A stretch of 64,000 bases of DNA from Hoeflea algicola (GTDB lineage: Bacteria > Pseudomonadota > Alphaproteobacteria > Rhizobiales > Rhizobiaceae). Positions within the stretch are counted from its first letter, which is position 1; each line of letters starts with the position of its first letter. Shown piece by piece: positions 43,300-52,563 of the stretch. Both the position numbers and the translations under genes were made by a program. The notes below the pieces were generated by a model. The model was not told where the DNA came from. It saw only the letters and a program-made list of their open reading frames with translations, and did not search any database. The stretch lies in NCBI RefSeq assembly GCF_026619415.1, contig NZ_JAOVZR010000001.1, positions 1,426,001 to 1,490,000 on the forward strand. The letters run 5' to 3'.

Positions 43300-44067
43300 T
43301 TAGTTGCGGATTTTCCGCCTCATCAGCCGGATATAAAGCCCCGGCGAGAGTCGGTTGATCATCCAGGCCATCCACGCCACACGCCCCACCGGAATAAAAC
43401 GCTTGCCACGGCGCCATCCATCCAGAATTGTCTTCGCGGCCTGCGCAGGGCTGATTTCGTCAAACCCGTCGGTCGCAGCCCCTGGACGGCCAATGCCCGC
43501 AATCCCGGTTTCAAAGCGGCCCGGATTGGTGGCAACGAACGATGGCGCCGCCACCACCACGCCGACGCCGTATTCGGCTTCCTCTGTCGCCAGCGATTGA
43601 AAGAAGCCGTTCATGGCGTGCTTGCTGGCGGCATAGGCAGTGCGCCTGTTGAGCGGTGCAAACCCCGCCACGGAAGAGACCGCAATATGGGTTCCCCGCG
43701 CCCTCCGCACAGCCTGCAGCAGACCGGCCGCCACCCGTACCGAGCCAAAATAGTTGATTTCCATCACCAGCCGCTGCGAGGCCAGCGTGGTTTCGTCAAA
43801 CAGGCCGATCTGGGTTATCCCGGCATTGTGGATCACCAGATCAAGCGCCGGATAGCGAACTGAGATGTCAGCGCAGACTGCCGCCACCGCGGCCTCATCG
43901 GTGAGATCGCAGGCGACCTGTTCGATCCGTTCGTCGCCTGTCGGAAGAGCAGCCAACGCCACGGGCAGATCAATCAGCACCAAGCGCCAATCTTCCTTGA
44001 GAAGCTCTGCCGCAAACGCCTGCCCCAACCCGCCGGCGCCACCGCTGATCACCGCGACCCGGCTCAC
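43300..44067 (-). CDS. Short-chain dehydrogenase/reductase
   Basis: 255 aa classical SDR. The cofactor motif is SGGAGGLGQAFA, then NAG (HNAGITQ), catalytic Ser in VSSVAGF and Y-x-x-x-K in TAYAASKHAM. A GTG at 44067 overlaps the stop codon of the upstream epimerase gene (GTGA) and is chosen over a GTG seven codons earlier. The C-terminal RLSPGLYIRLMRRKIRN is basic and may touch the membrane. Substrate unknown. Confidence 0.87.
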   Translation of the reverse strand: MSRVAVISGGAGGLGQAFAAELLKEDWRLVLIDLPVALAALPTGDERIEQVACDLTDEAAVAAVCADISVRYPALDLVIHNAGITQIGLFDETTLASQRLVMEINYFGSVRVAAGLLQAVRRARGTHIAVSSVAGFAPLNRRTAYAASKHAMNGFFQSLATEEAEYGVGVVVAAPSFVATNPGRFETGIAGIGRPGAATDGFDEISPAQAAKTILDGWRRGKRFIPVGRVAWMAWMINRLSPGLYIRLMRRKIRN

Positions 44068-45002
44068 AAGCCCGCTGCCTTGCGCCACAATTCAAACGTC
44101 TCGCGGCTCGTCAGTTCCGGGCTGTAGCCGAACACATTTTTCAGCGCCGAATTGTCGAGCACCGGCCGGTATTGCAAAAACCGCACCTGTTCCGGGCCAT
44201 AGCGCGACAGCTTGATCGGCCGGGCAACGGCGAGTGCGGCTTTCAGCAGCCATACCGGCAGGTTCAGCACCGGTTTGCCGAGCGCTTCGGCGATCTCTCT
44301 CACCGTCAGCGCACCATCGCCACAGACATTGAAAATGCCCGCCGGCCCCTCGCCTGCCGCGCGCAGCAGAATGCGCGCCAGATCGCGCGTCCAGATGAAC
44401 ACAAACGGGCTGTCCGAGCCCCGCACCGCAATCAGCCGGGGGCGATGAAACAGTTCGGTGATCTGGTTTTCGAGCCCCCCGCCCAGCACGGTGCCGACCC
44501 GCAGCACCACCTGCTCGAGTTCGGGATGCAGACTTCTTGCCTCGGCCAGCATTTCCTCGACCTGGCGCTTGTGGTCTGAATAGGCAAATTCAGGATTGCC
44601 GCGCACCGGGTCGCTTTCACTCAGCGGCACCGGGTTGTCGGCATGATAGCCATAGGCCGCCCCCGAAGAGGTTACGACCAGCCGTCTGACGCCATGCGCA
44701 AGTGCCGCATCAAGCACCTTCCGGGTGCCCATCACATCGACCTGATGAGCAAATTCGCGTGTCATTGCCCGCGTCGGCGAAACAATCGAGGCCAGATGCA
44801 CGATCACCTCCGGTCTAAACGTCGCGATCACACGCTCAACCTCATCACCGCGCACGTCCATCAGTTCGAATTTGATGCCATCCGACAAGGCCGCCGGTGT
44901 GCGAATATCGGTCGCCAGCGTTTGGGTGCCAGCACCCGCCAGTTCATCAAGCAGAACCTGCCCCACCGCACCCGCGGCGCCTGTCACCAGCACCCGGCTC
45001 AT
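44064..45002 (-). CDS. NAD-dependent epimerase/dehydratase family protein
   Basis: 312 aa extended SDR. The nucleotide motif VTGAAGAVGQVLLDEL is at the N-terminus, and the catalytic Tyr-x-x-x-Lys is YSDHK with upstream TSSGAAYG. It resembles the SDR_a subgroup acting on sugar nucleotides or, in catabolic operons, on hydroxysteroids and similar alcohols. The ATG overlaps the stop codon of the transporter gene upstream (ATGA). Confidence 0.85.
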   Translation of the reverse strand: MSRVLVTGAAGAVGQVLLDELAGAGTQTLATDIRTPAALSDGIKFELMDVRGDEVERVIATFRPEVIVHLASIVSPTRAMTREFAHQVDVMGTRKVLDAALAHGVRRLVVTSSGAAYGYHADNPVPLSESDPVRGNPEFAYSDHKRQVEEMLAEARSLHPELEQVVLRVGTVLGGGLENQITELFHRPRLIAVRGSDSPFVFIWTRDLARILLRAAGEGPAGIFNVCGDGALTVREIAEALGKPVLNLPVWLLKAALAVARPIKLSRYGPEQVRFLQYRPVLDNSALKNVFGYSPELTSRETFELWRKAAGL

Positions 45003-45901
45003 CGTTCAGCCTCGCTGCGCGACCAGAGCCACGCCAGCACCAGACCGGAGATCGCGTGCCAGATGCCCCAGAATGCCGCCGCCACGGCCATGCCACCCAA
45101 CCCGCCGAAAAAGGCAAAGATCAGCACCAGCCCAAGGCCCGAATTCTGAATGCCGGTTTCAATCGTCACCGCACGGCGATCATAGTCCGACACCCGCGCC
45201 AGGGTCGCGGTCAGGTAGCCTCCTGCCAGCGCCAGTCCGTTGTGCAGCACGACCAGCCCCGCCACCGCCGCCGCATAGCCAAGAAAGAAATTCCAGTTTG
45301 CTGCCAGCGCCAGCACAATGAAGCCAATGAAGATAGCCATCGACAGTGATTGCATCGGCTTGCGGATCCGGGCCGCCAGCGCTGGTCGACAGGCGTTGAG
45401 CAGAATACCGAGAACGAGCGGCACGATCAGCATGAAAAACACGGTAATCGCGACCGACACCGGGTCCACCACAGTCTCCCGCAAAAGCGTCCGTGTCGGT
45501 GCGTAGAGATTGCCCCAGAACGCCACGTTGACAGGCGTGAGCACGATCGCGACGAAAGTGGCGATCCCGGTCATCGACACCGACAGCGCCGTATTGCCGC
45601 CCGCCCGATGGGTGATGAAATTGGAAATATTGCCACCCGGGCAGGCCGCCACCAGAACAAGACCCAGCGCAATCGAGGGGCGCGGATTGGTGGCCAAGAG
45701 CAACAGGAATGTCAGCGCCGGCAGCACCACAAATTGCGAAACCAGGCCAGTCACGAGCGCTCTTGGCGCACGCAGAAGGGCGCGAAAATCTACCGGCTTC
45801 AGGTCGAGGGCGATCGAGAACATCACGATCGACAGGATGGCATTGAGCAGCAACAGGCTGCCGGGGCTGAAATTCAGCCGAATAACGTCGATATCGGTCA
45901 T
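44999..45901 (-). CDS. Bile acid:sodium symporter (BASS) family transporter
   Basis: 300 aa with nine to ten membrane helices. The family motif VAACPGGNISNFITHRAGGNTALSVSMT is present, as is the second conserved site TIETGIQNSGLGLVLIFAFF. Such proteins import bile acids, organic anions or steroid-like acids with sodium. The ATG at 45901 overlaps the monooxygenase stop codon (ATGA). Its presence indicates that the operon substrate is an anionic, probably hydrophobic, compound. Confidence 0.88.
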   Translation of the reverse strand: MTDIDVIRLNFSPGSLLLLNAILSIVMFSIALDLKPVDFRALLRAPRALVTGLVSQFVVLPALTFLLLLATNPRPSIALGLVLVAACPGGNISNFITHRAGGNTALSVSMTGIATFVAIVLTPVNVAFWGNLYAPTRTLLRETVVDPVSVAITVFFMLIVPLVLGILLNACRPALAARIRKPMQSLSMAIFIGFIVLALAANWNFFLGYAAAVAGLVVLHNGLALAGGYLTATLARVSDYDRRAVTIETGIQNSGLGLVLIFAFFGGLGGMAVAAAFWGIWHAISGLVLAWLWSRSEAER

Positions 45902-47223
45902 TTGGCACCGTCTTTCAAAGCCGCTATCCAGCTTGTGACCGCAGTCCTGTAGGTGACCTTGTCGACATAGTAGGCCATCCGCGGCAGGTCGATATAATTC
46001 ATACTGCCAGTCGCCCGCTTGAAACCGGCTGCCTTTTCCGCTTGCAGCGCCTTGGCCGCCATCATGCCCTTGCTGATGCTCGCGATGTAGCGCGCCACCA
46101 TTTCCGCCTGTTCGTGCCGGCCCTGCCACCCCAGCCCCGAGGCCTCGACCATGCCCAGCACGAACAAATCGTCACGCTCGGGATGCATGCAGTTGAGGAA
46201 CAGATGCGGCGCATCGCCTTGCCAGTTGAGGAGCGCCTTGTCGATGAACGGGTAATGCAGCTTGTAACCGGTCGCCGCCAGGATCAGGTCGTAATCGGCC
46301 TGGCTGCCATCCTTGAAATGCACCGTGTTGCCCTCGAACCGGTCGATATCCGGCCTGACTTTGACATCACCATGGCCGGCATGAAACAGGATCAGCGAAT
46401 TGACCACCGGATGGGCTTCATAGAGGGCGTAATCAGGTTTCGGAAACCCGTATTTCGAGGGATCGCCGGCAAACCATTTCAGGATCATGCCGTCGACCCG
46501 GCGCTTGAGCCACATCGGCAGCTTGATGGCGCCACCCAGCGTGTCCGCCGGGCGCCCGAATATATATTTGGGCACGAAATAGTAGCCGCGCCGCATCGAG
46601 ATATCACAGCTTAGGCCATGATGGATCGCATCCACGGCGATGTCGCAGCCGGAATTTCCAGCGCCGATAATCAACACCCGCTTGCCGGCAAACACTTTCG
46701 GATCGCGGTAACGGCTCGAATGCATTAGTTCGCCGGAGAACGATCCCTTGAACGCCGGCATATTGGGTTCCGACAGGGTGCCGTTGGCAATCAGCACGCC
46801 CGCAAATTCGGCTTGTTGCTCCTGGCCTTCCGCGTTCCGCCAGACGACGCGCCAGCCTTCACCGTTTCCGCACAGCGGCGTTACTGAAAGTACTTCGGTC
46901 CTGAACAGAAAATGCTCGCGCAGTTTGAAATGATCGGCGAAGCGGCGAAAATAGGTCTTCAATTCCCGGTGCGAGGGATAATCGGCAACATCCTCATCCA
47001 TCGGAAAATCGGCAAACTCCGTCATCCGTTTCGACGAGATCAGATGCGCGGTCTCGTACATGGTCGAGCGCGGGCCGTTGATGTCCCACAGCCCACCAAC
47101 ATCGTCATGGATCTCGAACCCCTGAAAGCCGATTCCCTGCTCGATCAGCGTCTTCGCCGCAGCCAGCCCCATCGGCCCGGCGCCGATCAGCGCGAACTTG
47201 CCGCGCGCCGCATTCTCCGTCAT
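45898..47223 (-). CDS. Flavin-containing monooxygenase
   Basis: 441 aa. The FAD motif GAGPMGLAAA is near residue 15, the NADPH motif GAGNSGCDIA near 185, and the signature FxGxxxHxxxY is seen in FSGELMHSSRY. The tyrosine at the end of the signature fits FMO-type rather than typical Baeyer-Villiger enzymes, but the two groups overlap in activity. The ATG at 47223 follows GGGAGGATGC. First gene of the operon and the likely initiating oxidase. Confidence 0.88.
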   Translation of the reverse strand: MTENAARGKFALIGAGPMGLAAAKTLIEQGIGFQGFEIHDDVGGLWDINGPRSTMYETAHLISSKRMTEFADFPMDEDVADYPSHRELKTYFRRFADHFKLREHFLFRTEVLSVTPLCGNGEGWRVVWRNAEGQEQQAEFAGVLIANGTLSEPNMPAFKGSFSGELMHSSRYRDPKVFAGKRVLIIGAGNSGCDIAVDAIHHGLSCDISMRRGYYFVPKYIFGRPADTLGGAIKLPMWLKRRVDGMILKWFAGDPSKYGFPKPDYALYEAHPVVNSLILFHAGHGDVKVRPDIDRFEGNTVHFKDGSQADYDLILAATGYKLHYPFIDKALLNWQGDAPHLFLNCMHPERDDLFVLGMVEASGLGWQGRHEQAEMVARYIASISKGMMAAKALQAEKAAGFKRATGSMNYIDLPRMAYYVDKVTYRTAVTSWIAALKDGAK

Positions 47224-47346
47224 GCATCCTCCCGAACCACCGCTCCTCAGCCGCTCACCCATCCTTGCGCGCTACGCGCTGCAAAACAAGATGCCGCTAG
47301 GGTAGTGATGAGGAGGTAGGCTGCACGGCAGCCCTACCGCGCGGCT

Positions 47347-48636
47347 CTATTCGCCATCGACAGTCTCCGCCTCATCCTCAAGCGAATGTTTCTTGCGGAC
47401 CGAGCGCACCATCATCCAGGTAAAGCCAATCGCAATCGGCACGAACAGGCTCGACAACACGCCTGAACTCAGCGGCAGCCCCAATTTGTCGAGTGGCTTG
47501 GCGACATAACCGAACAGGCCGACAATGTAATAGGAAATTGCTGCCACCGAGAGCCCCTCGACGGTTTGCTGCATCCTCAGTTGCAGTTTGACCCGGCGGT
47601 TCATCGAGCCGAGCAGCGCGCTGTTTTGCCGTTCCAGTTCGACATCGATCCAGCTGCGCAGCAGCGCCGTGGTCCGCGCCAGCTTGCGCGACAGGTTGGC
47701 CTGCCGTTCCTCGATCGACTGGCAAGTGCGCATTGCCGGCGCCAGCCGCTTTTCCAGGAACGCGCCGATCGTCTCGGAACCGGGCTGGCCGGTTTCAGCC
47801 AGCGAAGCGATACGTTCGCGCACGATGTTGTAATAGGCCCGGCTGGCGCCAAAACGATAAAGGCTGAGCGCGGCGCTGGCTTCCAGTTCCGCCGCAAGCT
47901 CGGTGATTTCAGAAAGCAGGCTGTCGGCATTTTCACGCGCGCCGGATTTCATGCTCTGCGTGGTCTTTGTCAGGCCGTCCTCGATGCGGCGCATTTCCGG
48001 CGACAGCGTCCGCGCCAGCGCCAGGCCCAATGTCGCCAGCGTTCGGTAGGTCTCGATGTCGAGCAACCGCTGCACCACCGCCCCGCGCCCGGCGTCAGTC
48101 ATGCCCCTGTCGACCACCAGAATCCGGGTCAGCCCGTCGCCATCCTGGCGGAAATCGGTGGCAATCAGCGCCTGCCCGTCCTTGACTTCGCTCAGGCACA
48201 GGCTGGTCGGATCGAAGGTCGCAAGGGCTGCCTGCGTTTCAGGCGACTCTGGCCTGACTTCCAGCCGTATGCCGGCAATCAGATTGCCCGGCGGCGAAAA
48301 CTGGTCGCCAAACGGATGTGTGTCGAGATGGTCGCCAAAACGCTCAGGCGCCGGTGCGTCCCAGAAATAGGTCGAAAACTCGGTATGGCGTTCCCAGCGC
48401 AGGGTTCCCTGTCCCCAGCCCATGGCGAAATGTGCCGACTCCCGTCCTGGCACGGCGACGCCGCGCCCCCGCGCAAGTTCGGCCACCACCGCGTGATCGA
48501 CCGCCGCTCCGCCATCGGTCAGGAACGCCAGTTGAAAGATCACCCGCGACTGTCCGACCAGCGCCAGCGGCCGCGCGTGAATTTCGCCCAGCGCCTCGGC
48601 GCGGCCTTGCGCCATCGGAAATGAAAACCTGCCCAT
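47347..48636 (-). CDS. DUF3422 family membrane-anchored protein
   Basis: 429 aa, normal for DUF3422. A soluble N-terminal part has LGEIHARP near residue 20, RHTEFSTYFW and LVVDRGMTDAGRGAVVQRLLDIETYR. A helical, coiled-coil-like middle follows, with two C-terminal membrane helices (YYIVGLFGYVAK and VLSSLFVPIAIGFTWMMV). The family is widespread in proteobacteria without an assigned reaction. Monocistronic here. Confidence 0.88.
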   Translation of the reverse strand: MGRFSFPMAQGRAEALGEIHARPLALVGQSRVIFQLAFLTDGGAAVDHAVVAELARGRGVAVPGRESAHFAMGWGQGTLRWERHTEFSTYFWDAPAPERFGDHLDTHPFGDQFSPPGNLIAGIRLEVRPESPETQAALATFDPTSLCLSEVKDGQALIATDFRQDGDGLTRILVVDRGMTDAGRGAVVQRLLDIETYRTLATLGLALARTLSPEMRRIEDGLTKTTQSMKSGARENADSLLSEITELAAELEASAALSLYRFGASRAYYNIVRERIASLAETGQPGSETIGAFLEKRLAPAMRTCQSIEERQANLSRKLARTTALLRSWIDVELERQNSALLGSMNRRVKLQLRMQQTVEGLSVAAISYYIVGLFGYVAKPLDKLGLPLSSGVLSSLFVPIAIGFTWMMVRSVRKKHSLEDEAETVDGE

Positions 48637-48809
48637 GCGCTGTTGATCCCCTCAATCTCGTGCATCGCGCAGCGCCGGATGCGATCCTTCTCAGGATCCC
48701 CACACCTCGCCTTTCTCAATTGTTTGTAGAGCCAGCACCCCATCAAGGCAAAGCGGCAATTCCGCGCTTGTCGTCTTTACTCGGTAATCGGCAGTTCCGA
48801 TGCGGCATT

Positions 48810-49181
48810 TCAGGGCTCAGCACAAGGTGCGATCCGGATTGGTTCACCGGCCGCTCCACCCAGCGTTTCACACCCGCCGGCATGGCACAGCGTCCAGGCC
48901 GAAACGGTGGCGCCGGAGGCCGCCAGCACGAGTTCGGGCACAGCCGGCAGTTCCGGCGCCCAGATCCACCAGCCGTCTTCAAGTCGCGCGCCCTCGCCGG
49001 GATCCATACCCGCACCCGATCCCTTGACCCGCGCCTCGACCAGTTCCAGCCCTCCCGGCATTACCCGCCAGTCTTCGCGCCATTCGGTCTTTTCAACCGA
49101 ATGGGTCCAGGAAAGATTAAACAGCGTGGCGGCGATCACCAGCGCCTTGCCGCCAGCGCTGACGCAAAGCGCGAGTGCCAT
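48810..49181 (-). CDS. DUF1850 protein associated with TAXI-TRAP transporter
   Basis: 123 aa with one N-terminal hydrophobic segment and the DUF1850 core LSWTHSVEKTEWREDWRVMPGGLELVEARVKGSGAGMDPGEGA. Family members are almost always encoded beside TAXI-type TRAP transporters, as here, where it starts directly after the permease stop codon with no gap. The role in transport is unknown. Confidence 0.85.
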   Translation of the reverse strand: MALALCVSAGGKALVIAATLFNLSWTHSVEKTEWREDWRVMPGGLELVEARVKGSGAGMDPGEGARLEDGWWIWAPELPAVPELVLAASGATVSAWTLCHAGGCETLGGAAGEPIRIAPCAEP

Positions 49182-51287
49182 TTACGCCGGCTCCGCCTGT
49201 CTGCGCATCTGCAGATAGGCCAGCACCGCAAACGCTGCCGCCAGAGCGAAGCCGATCTCGTCGGTCAACGGCAATGCTGCAACCAGCGTGAATGCCGCCA
49301 GCGCAGCAAGCCCGCGCAGCGGCCAGCCCAGCGGTCCACCAAGAAAGCCGATCACCGCAGCTCCCCACAGCCCGATCGCCAGCACCGTCTTGGCAACGAT
49401 ATAGATCACCGCCGGCACGTAACCGATTTCGGCTGCCAGCGGCCCGCCATCCTGCAGCATCAACGCCGGTGTGTAGACCGCCATGAACGGAATCACGAAG
49501 CCCGCGGCAGCCACCTTGACCGCCTCCATCGAAATCTTCAGCCCGTTCTCCTTGGCAATTGGCGCAGCCGCGAAACAGGCCAGCGCCACCGGCGGTGTCA
49601 GGTCGGCCAGAATGCCGAAATAAAACACGAACATGTGGCTGACGATCAGCGGCACACCCAGTTCCAAGAGCGCCGGCCCGGCGATAGACGAGGTGATGAT
49701 GTAGTTGGGGATAGTCGGGATCCCCATGCCGAGCACGATACAGGTGATCATCGTCAAAAGCAGCGACAGGAACAGGCTCTTGTCGCCTACCGAAACGATA
49801 TATTGCCCGAATGTGTTGGCAGCGCCCGTCAGCGTCATGGTGCCGATGATGATGCCGACAATCGCGCAGGCGACACCCACCGGCAGCGCCGTCTTGGCAC
49901 CCTCGGCAAGCGAATCCCTGCAGATCGCCAGCGTTTCGCGCCCGCCCTTGCTGACCGCGTTCCAGGCCACCAGCGCCAGCACCGCAGCCAGGATCACATG
50001 AATGCCAAATTGCAGGAAGGCGGCGGCCACCAGCCCCAGCCCGATCCAGAAGATGGTCCGGATCGCGCCCGCAGGAAGGCCCAGCGCAACAGAACCGCCG
50101 AGGATCAGCAGAACGGTGAGCGCCAGCCCGACGGTTCCGGCAAACAGCGGCGTGTAGCCCGAAAAAAGCAGATAGATCAGCATCAACAGCGGCAGCAGCA
50201 GATACCAGTTCTCTCGCAGCGCCTTCATCGGCGACGGCAATTGGTCCTTCGCCAAGCCTACCAGATTGTGCTTGCCGGCCTCCAGATGCACCATCCAGAA
50301 CGCCGAGGCGAAATACAAAAACGCCGGGATGATCGCGGCCTGGACGACCTCGTAATATTCGACGCCCAGCGTTTCGGCCATGATGAAGGCCACCGCCCCC
50401 ATCACCGGCGGCATGATCTGCCCGCCCATCGACGAGGTCGCTTCCACCCCGCCGGCAAAAGCCGCGCGGTAGCCGAAACTCTTCATCAACGGGATCGTGA
50501 ATTGTCCGGTGGTCACCACATTGGCGACACCGGAGCCGGAAATCGTCCCCATCAGGCCTGAAGAGATCACCGAAACCTTTGCGGCACCGCCGCGCTTGTG
50601 CCCCACCAGCCCCAGCGAAACGTCGGTGAAAAGCTGAATCATGCCGGCTTTTTCAAGAAACGCGCCAAACAGGATGAACAGGAAAATGAAGCTTGAGGAA
50701 ACGAAGATCGGGATACCGTAGATGCCCTCGGTGCCATAGGCCATGTGGTCGATCACCTGGGCAAAATCATAGCCACGGTGATTGAGCGGCGACGGCAGAT
50801 ATTCGCCGAACAGGCAGTAGGCCAGAAATGCACCGGAAATGATCGGCAGCGCCGGGCCCATGATCACCCAGGCGGCGACAAATACGGTGGTGAGCGCAAT
50901 TACGCCCATGACGATATCACGCTGCAGCGGATCGCCGGCGCGCAGCAGCAGTTCGGTATATTCATACCATTGGTAAAACGCCACGGCGACGCCGCAACCG
51001 GCCAATAGCCAGGCCAATGTCTTGACTGCCGGGCCGGCATTGCGCGCGGCAGCGACCAGCGGAAAGGTCAGCAGCAACAGGAAACCGACATGGATCGCCC
51101 GCACCACCTGGCTCGCCAAATCGATGATATGCGCGGCGGTGGCGATCTGGAACACCGAGAACACCAGCGCAATCCAGAACAAAAGCCGCCCTTCGGGCGT
51201 TTGCGGAAAGCTCTCGGCCAGCGGATCATGCAGACCGAGGTCGATATCGGCCTCCGCGGCCTGATGCGCGGCTTGGTCTCTTGCCAT
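49182..51287 (-). CDS. TAXI-type TRAP transporter fused permease (4TM/12TM)
   Basis: 701 aa with many hydrophobic helices. The small DctQ-like part lies N-terminally and the DctM-like part follows, with FVSSSFIFLFILFGAFLEKAG, SGSGVANVVTTGQFTIPLMKSFGYRAAFAGGVEATSSMGGQIMPPVMG-type sequence and GMGIPTIPNYII. The protein imports an organic acid delivered by the binding protein encoded upstream, driven by an ion gradient. The ATG at 51287 is preceded by GGGAG; a further five residues upstream are possible. Confidence 0.92.
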   Translation of the reverse strand: MARDQAAHQAAEADIDLGLHDPLAESFPQTPEGRLLFWIALVFSVFQIATAAHIIDLASQVVRAIHVGFLLLLTFPLVAAARNAGPAVKTLAWLLAGCGVAVAFYQWYEYTELLLRAGDPLQRDIVMGVIALTTVFVAAWVIMGPALPIISGAFLAYCLFGEYLPSPLNHRGYDFAQVIDHMAYGTEGIYGIPIFVSSSFIFLFILFGAFLEKAGMIQLFTDVSLGLVGHKRGGAAKVSVISSGLMGTISGSGVANVVTTGQFTIPLMKSFGYRAAFAGGVEATSSMGGQIMPPVMGAVAFIMAETLGVEYYEVVQAAIIPAFLYFASAFWMVHLEAGKHNLVGLAKDQLPSPMKALRENWYLLLPLLMLIYLLFSGYTPLFAGTVGLALTVLLILGGSVALGLPAGAIRTIFWIGLGLVAAAFLQFGIHVILAAVLALVAWNAVSKGGRETLAICRDSLAEGAKTALPVGVACAIVGIIIGTMTLTGAANTFGQYIVSVGDKSLFLSLLLTMITCIVLGMGIPTIPNYIITSSIAGPALLELGVPLIVSHMFVFYFGILADLTPPVALACFAAAPIAKENGLKISMEAVKVAAAGFVIPFMAVYTPALMLQDGGPLAAEIGYVPAVIYIVAKTVLAIGLWGAAVIGFLGGPLGWPLRGLAALAAFTLVAALPLTDEIGFALAAAFAVLAYLQMRRQAEPA

Positions 51288-51319
51288 GCGGTGTTCTCCC
51301 AAAAGGCATCATATAGGCC

Positions 51320-51353
51320 CCGTGGCGGAGTCAGAATTCCAACCCCGCCACGG
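51320..51353 (-). other. Intercistronic hairpin between binding-protein and permease genes
   Basis: CCGTGGCGG (51320-51328) pairs perfectly with CCGCCACGG (51345-51353) around a 16-nt loop. It lies about 35 nt after the binding-protein stop codon and lacks a T-run. Such hairpins often raise the level of the binding-protein mRNA over that of the permease. Confidence 0.6.
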
Positions 51354-51388
51354 CAATCAGCTGATGTTATCCGGTTGTTTGACCGGAC

Positions 51389-52345
51389 TTACATTATGCC
51401 CTTTTCCTTGTAGTAACGCTCCGCGCCCGGGTGCAGCGGCAGCGGCATGCCCTTGACGGCATTTTCCAGCTTGATCTGCGCGGCCGCCTTGTGCGCGGCT
51501 TCCAGGTCTGGGAGGTTTTCAAACAACTGCTTGGTCATCTCGTAGGCGAGATCGTCGCTGACGTCCGAATGCGTCACCAGGAAGTTGACCACCGCCACGG
51601 TGCCGACATCGCTGTCCTGTCCTTCATAGGTGCCTGCCGGAATGGTGGCCGCAATATAGGGAGCGCCAAGCGCGGTGACGACTTCTTCGGGCACAGCCAC
51701 CATCTGGATATCGAGCGAGGTCGACAGATCCTTGATCGAGGCAACCCCGAGGCCTGCCGACTGCAGCGTCGCGTCAAGTTGGCGGTTCTTGATCAATTCC
51801 ACCGATTCAGCGAACGGCAGATATTCGGTCTTCGACAGGTCGTCATAGGACATGCCGGCCGCCTCAAAGATCTTGCGCGCATTGAGCTCGGTGCCGGACT
51901 TGGCAGCACCCACCGACAGGCTCTTGCCCTTCAGATCGGCAAAATTCTTGATGCCGGATTCCTTCGAGGCAACGATCTGGATGTAGTTGGGATAGACCGC
52001 TGCGATGCCGCGCAGCTTGTCGAGCGGTGCCTTGAAGCCTGCATCCGCATCGCCTTCCCAGGCCAGCTTGACGGAATCGCCCAGCGCCAGCGCCAGTTCG
52101 CCCTTGCCCTGCTGCAGCAGATTGAGGTTTTCCACCGATGCCTTGGTCGACTGCACCTGGGTGCGCACGCCCTCGATCTTCTCGGCGTAGATCTTCGACA
52201 GGCCGACGCCGAGCGGATAATAGACGCCCGATGTTCCCCCTGTGAGAATATTGACGAACTGTTCGGCCTTGGCCGGGGCCAACGACAGGCCCATGGCGCT
52301 CGCCGCCATCAGGGCAACAAGGTTTCTGCGGTTGATGCTGATCAT
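51389..52345 (-). CDS. TAXI-family TRAP transporter substrate-binding protein
   Basis: 318 aa. The signal peptide ends near APAKAEQF. The mature protein begins VNILTGGTSGVYYPLGVGLSKI, the hallmark of TAXI (TRAP-associated extracytoplasmic immunogenic-like) proteins. SVGAAKSGTELNARKIFEAAG is a second conserved stretch. The ATG at 52345 follows GGAGG by 8 nt. It binds the transported acid in the periplasm; ligands in this family include glutamate or dicarboxylates, not resolvable here. Confidence 0.93.
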   Translation of the reverse strand: MISINRRNLVALMAASAMGLSLAPAKAEQFVNILTGGTSGVYYPLGVGLSKIYAEKIEGVRTQVQSTKASVENLNLLQQGKGELALALGDSVKLAWEGDADAGFKAPLDKLRGIAAVYPNYIQIVASKESGIKNFADLKGKSLSVGAAKSGTELNARKIFEAAGMSYDDLSKTEYLPFAESVELIKNRQLDATLQSAGLGVASIKDLSTSLDIQMVAVPEEVVTALGAPYIAATIPAGTYEGQDSDVGTVAVVNFLVTHSDVSDDLAYEMTKQLFENLPDLEAAHKAAAQIKLENAVKGMPLPLHPGAERYYKEKGIM

Positions 52346-52563
52346 CGAGGGTTCCTCCATATTTGAACAAAACGAGGCGGCGGTTCCTTGCGCCACTCCG
52401 GTACAGTCTCAAGCGATATAGTCCGGATGCCGATCCGCAAAGCGGATCTCCTCTGGCGCGCCAGACAACCGGCTGAACATAACTGGCATGTTTTTGCTCG
52501 ATAGCAAGCGATCCACGGCAATTTTTTACCACCAATCGCGTGTCTCTTACGTTCAGACACACG

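Noticed and set aside
48318..50561. 747-codon open frame on the plus strand over the TRAP permease and DUF3422 genes
   Set aside because: It lies antisense to clearly recognisable genes, is extremely rich in Arg, Gln, His and Pro, and has no domain resemblance. It is a high-GC shadow frame.
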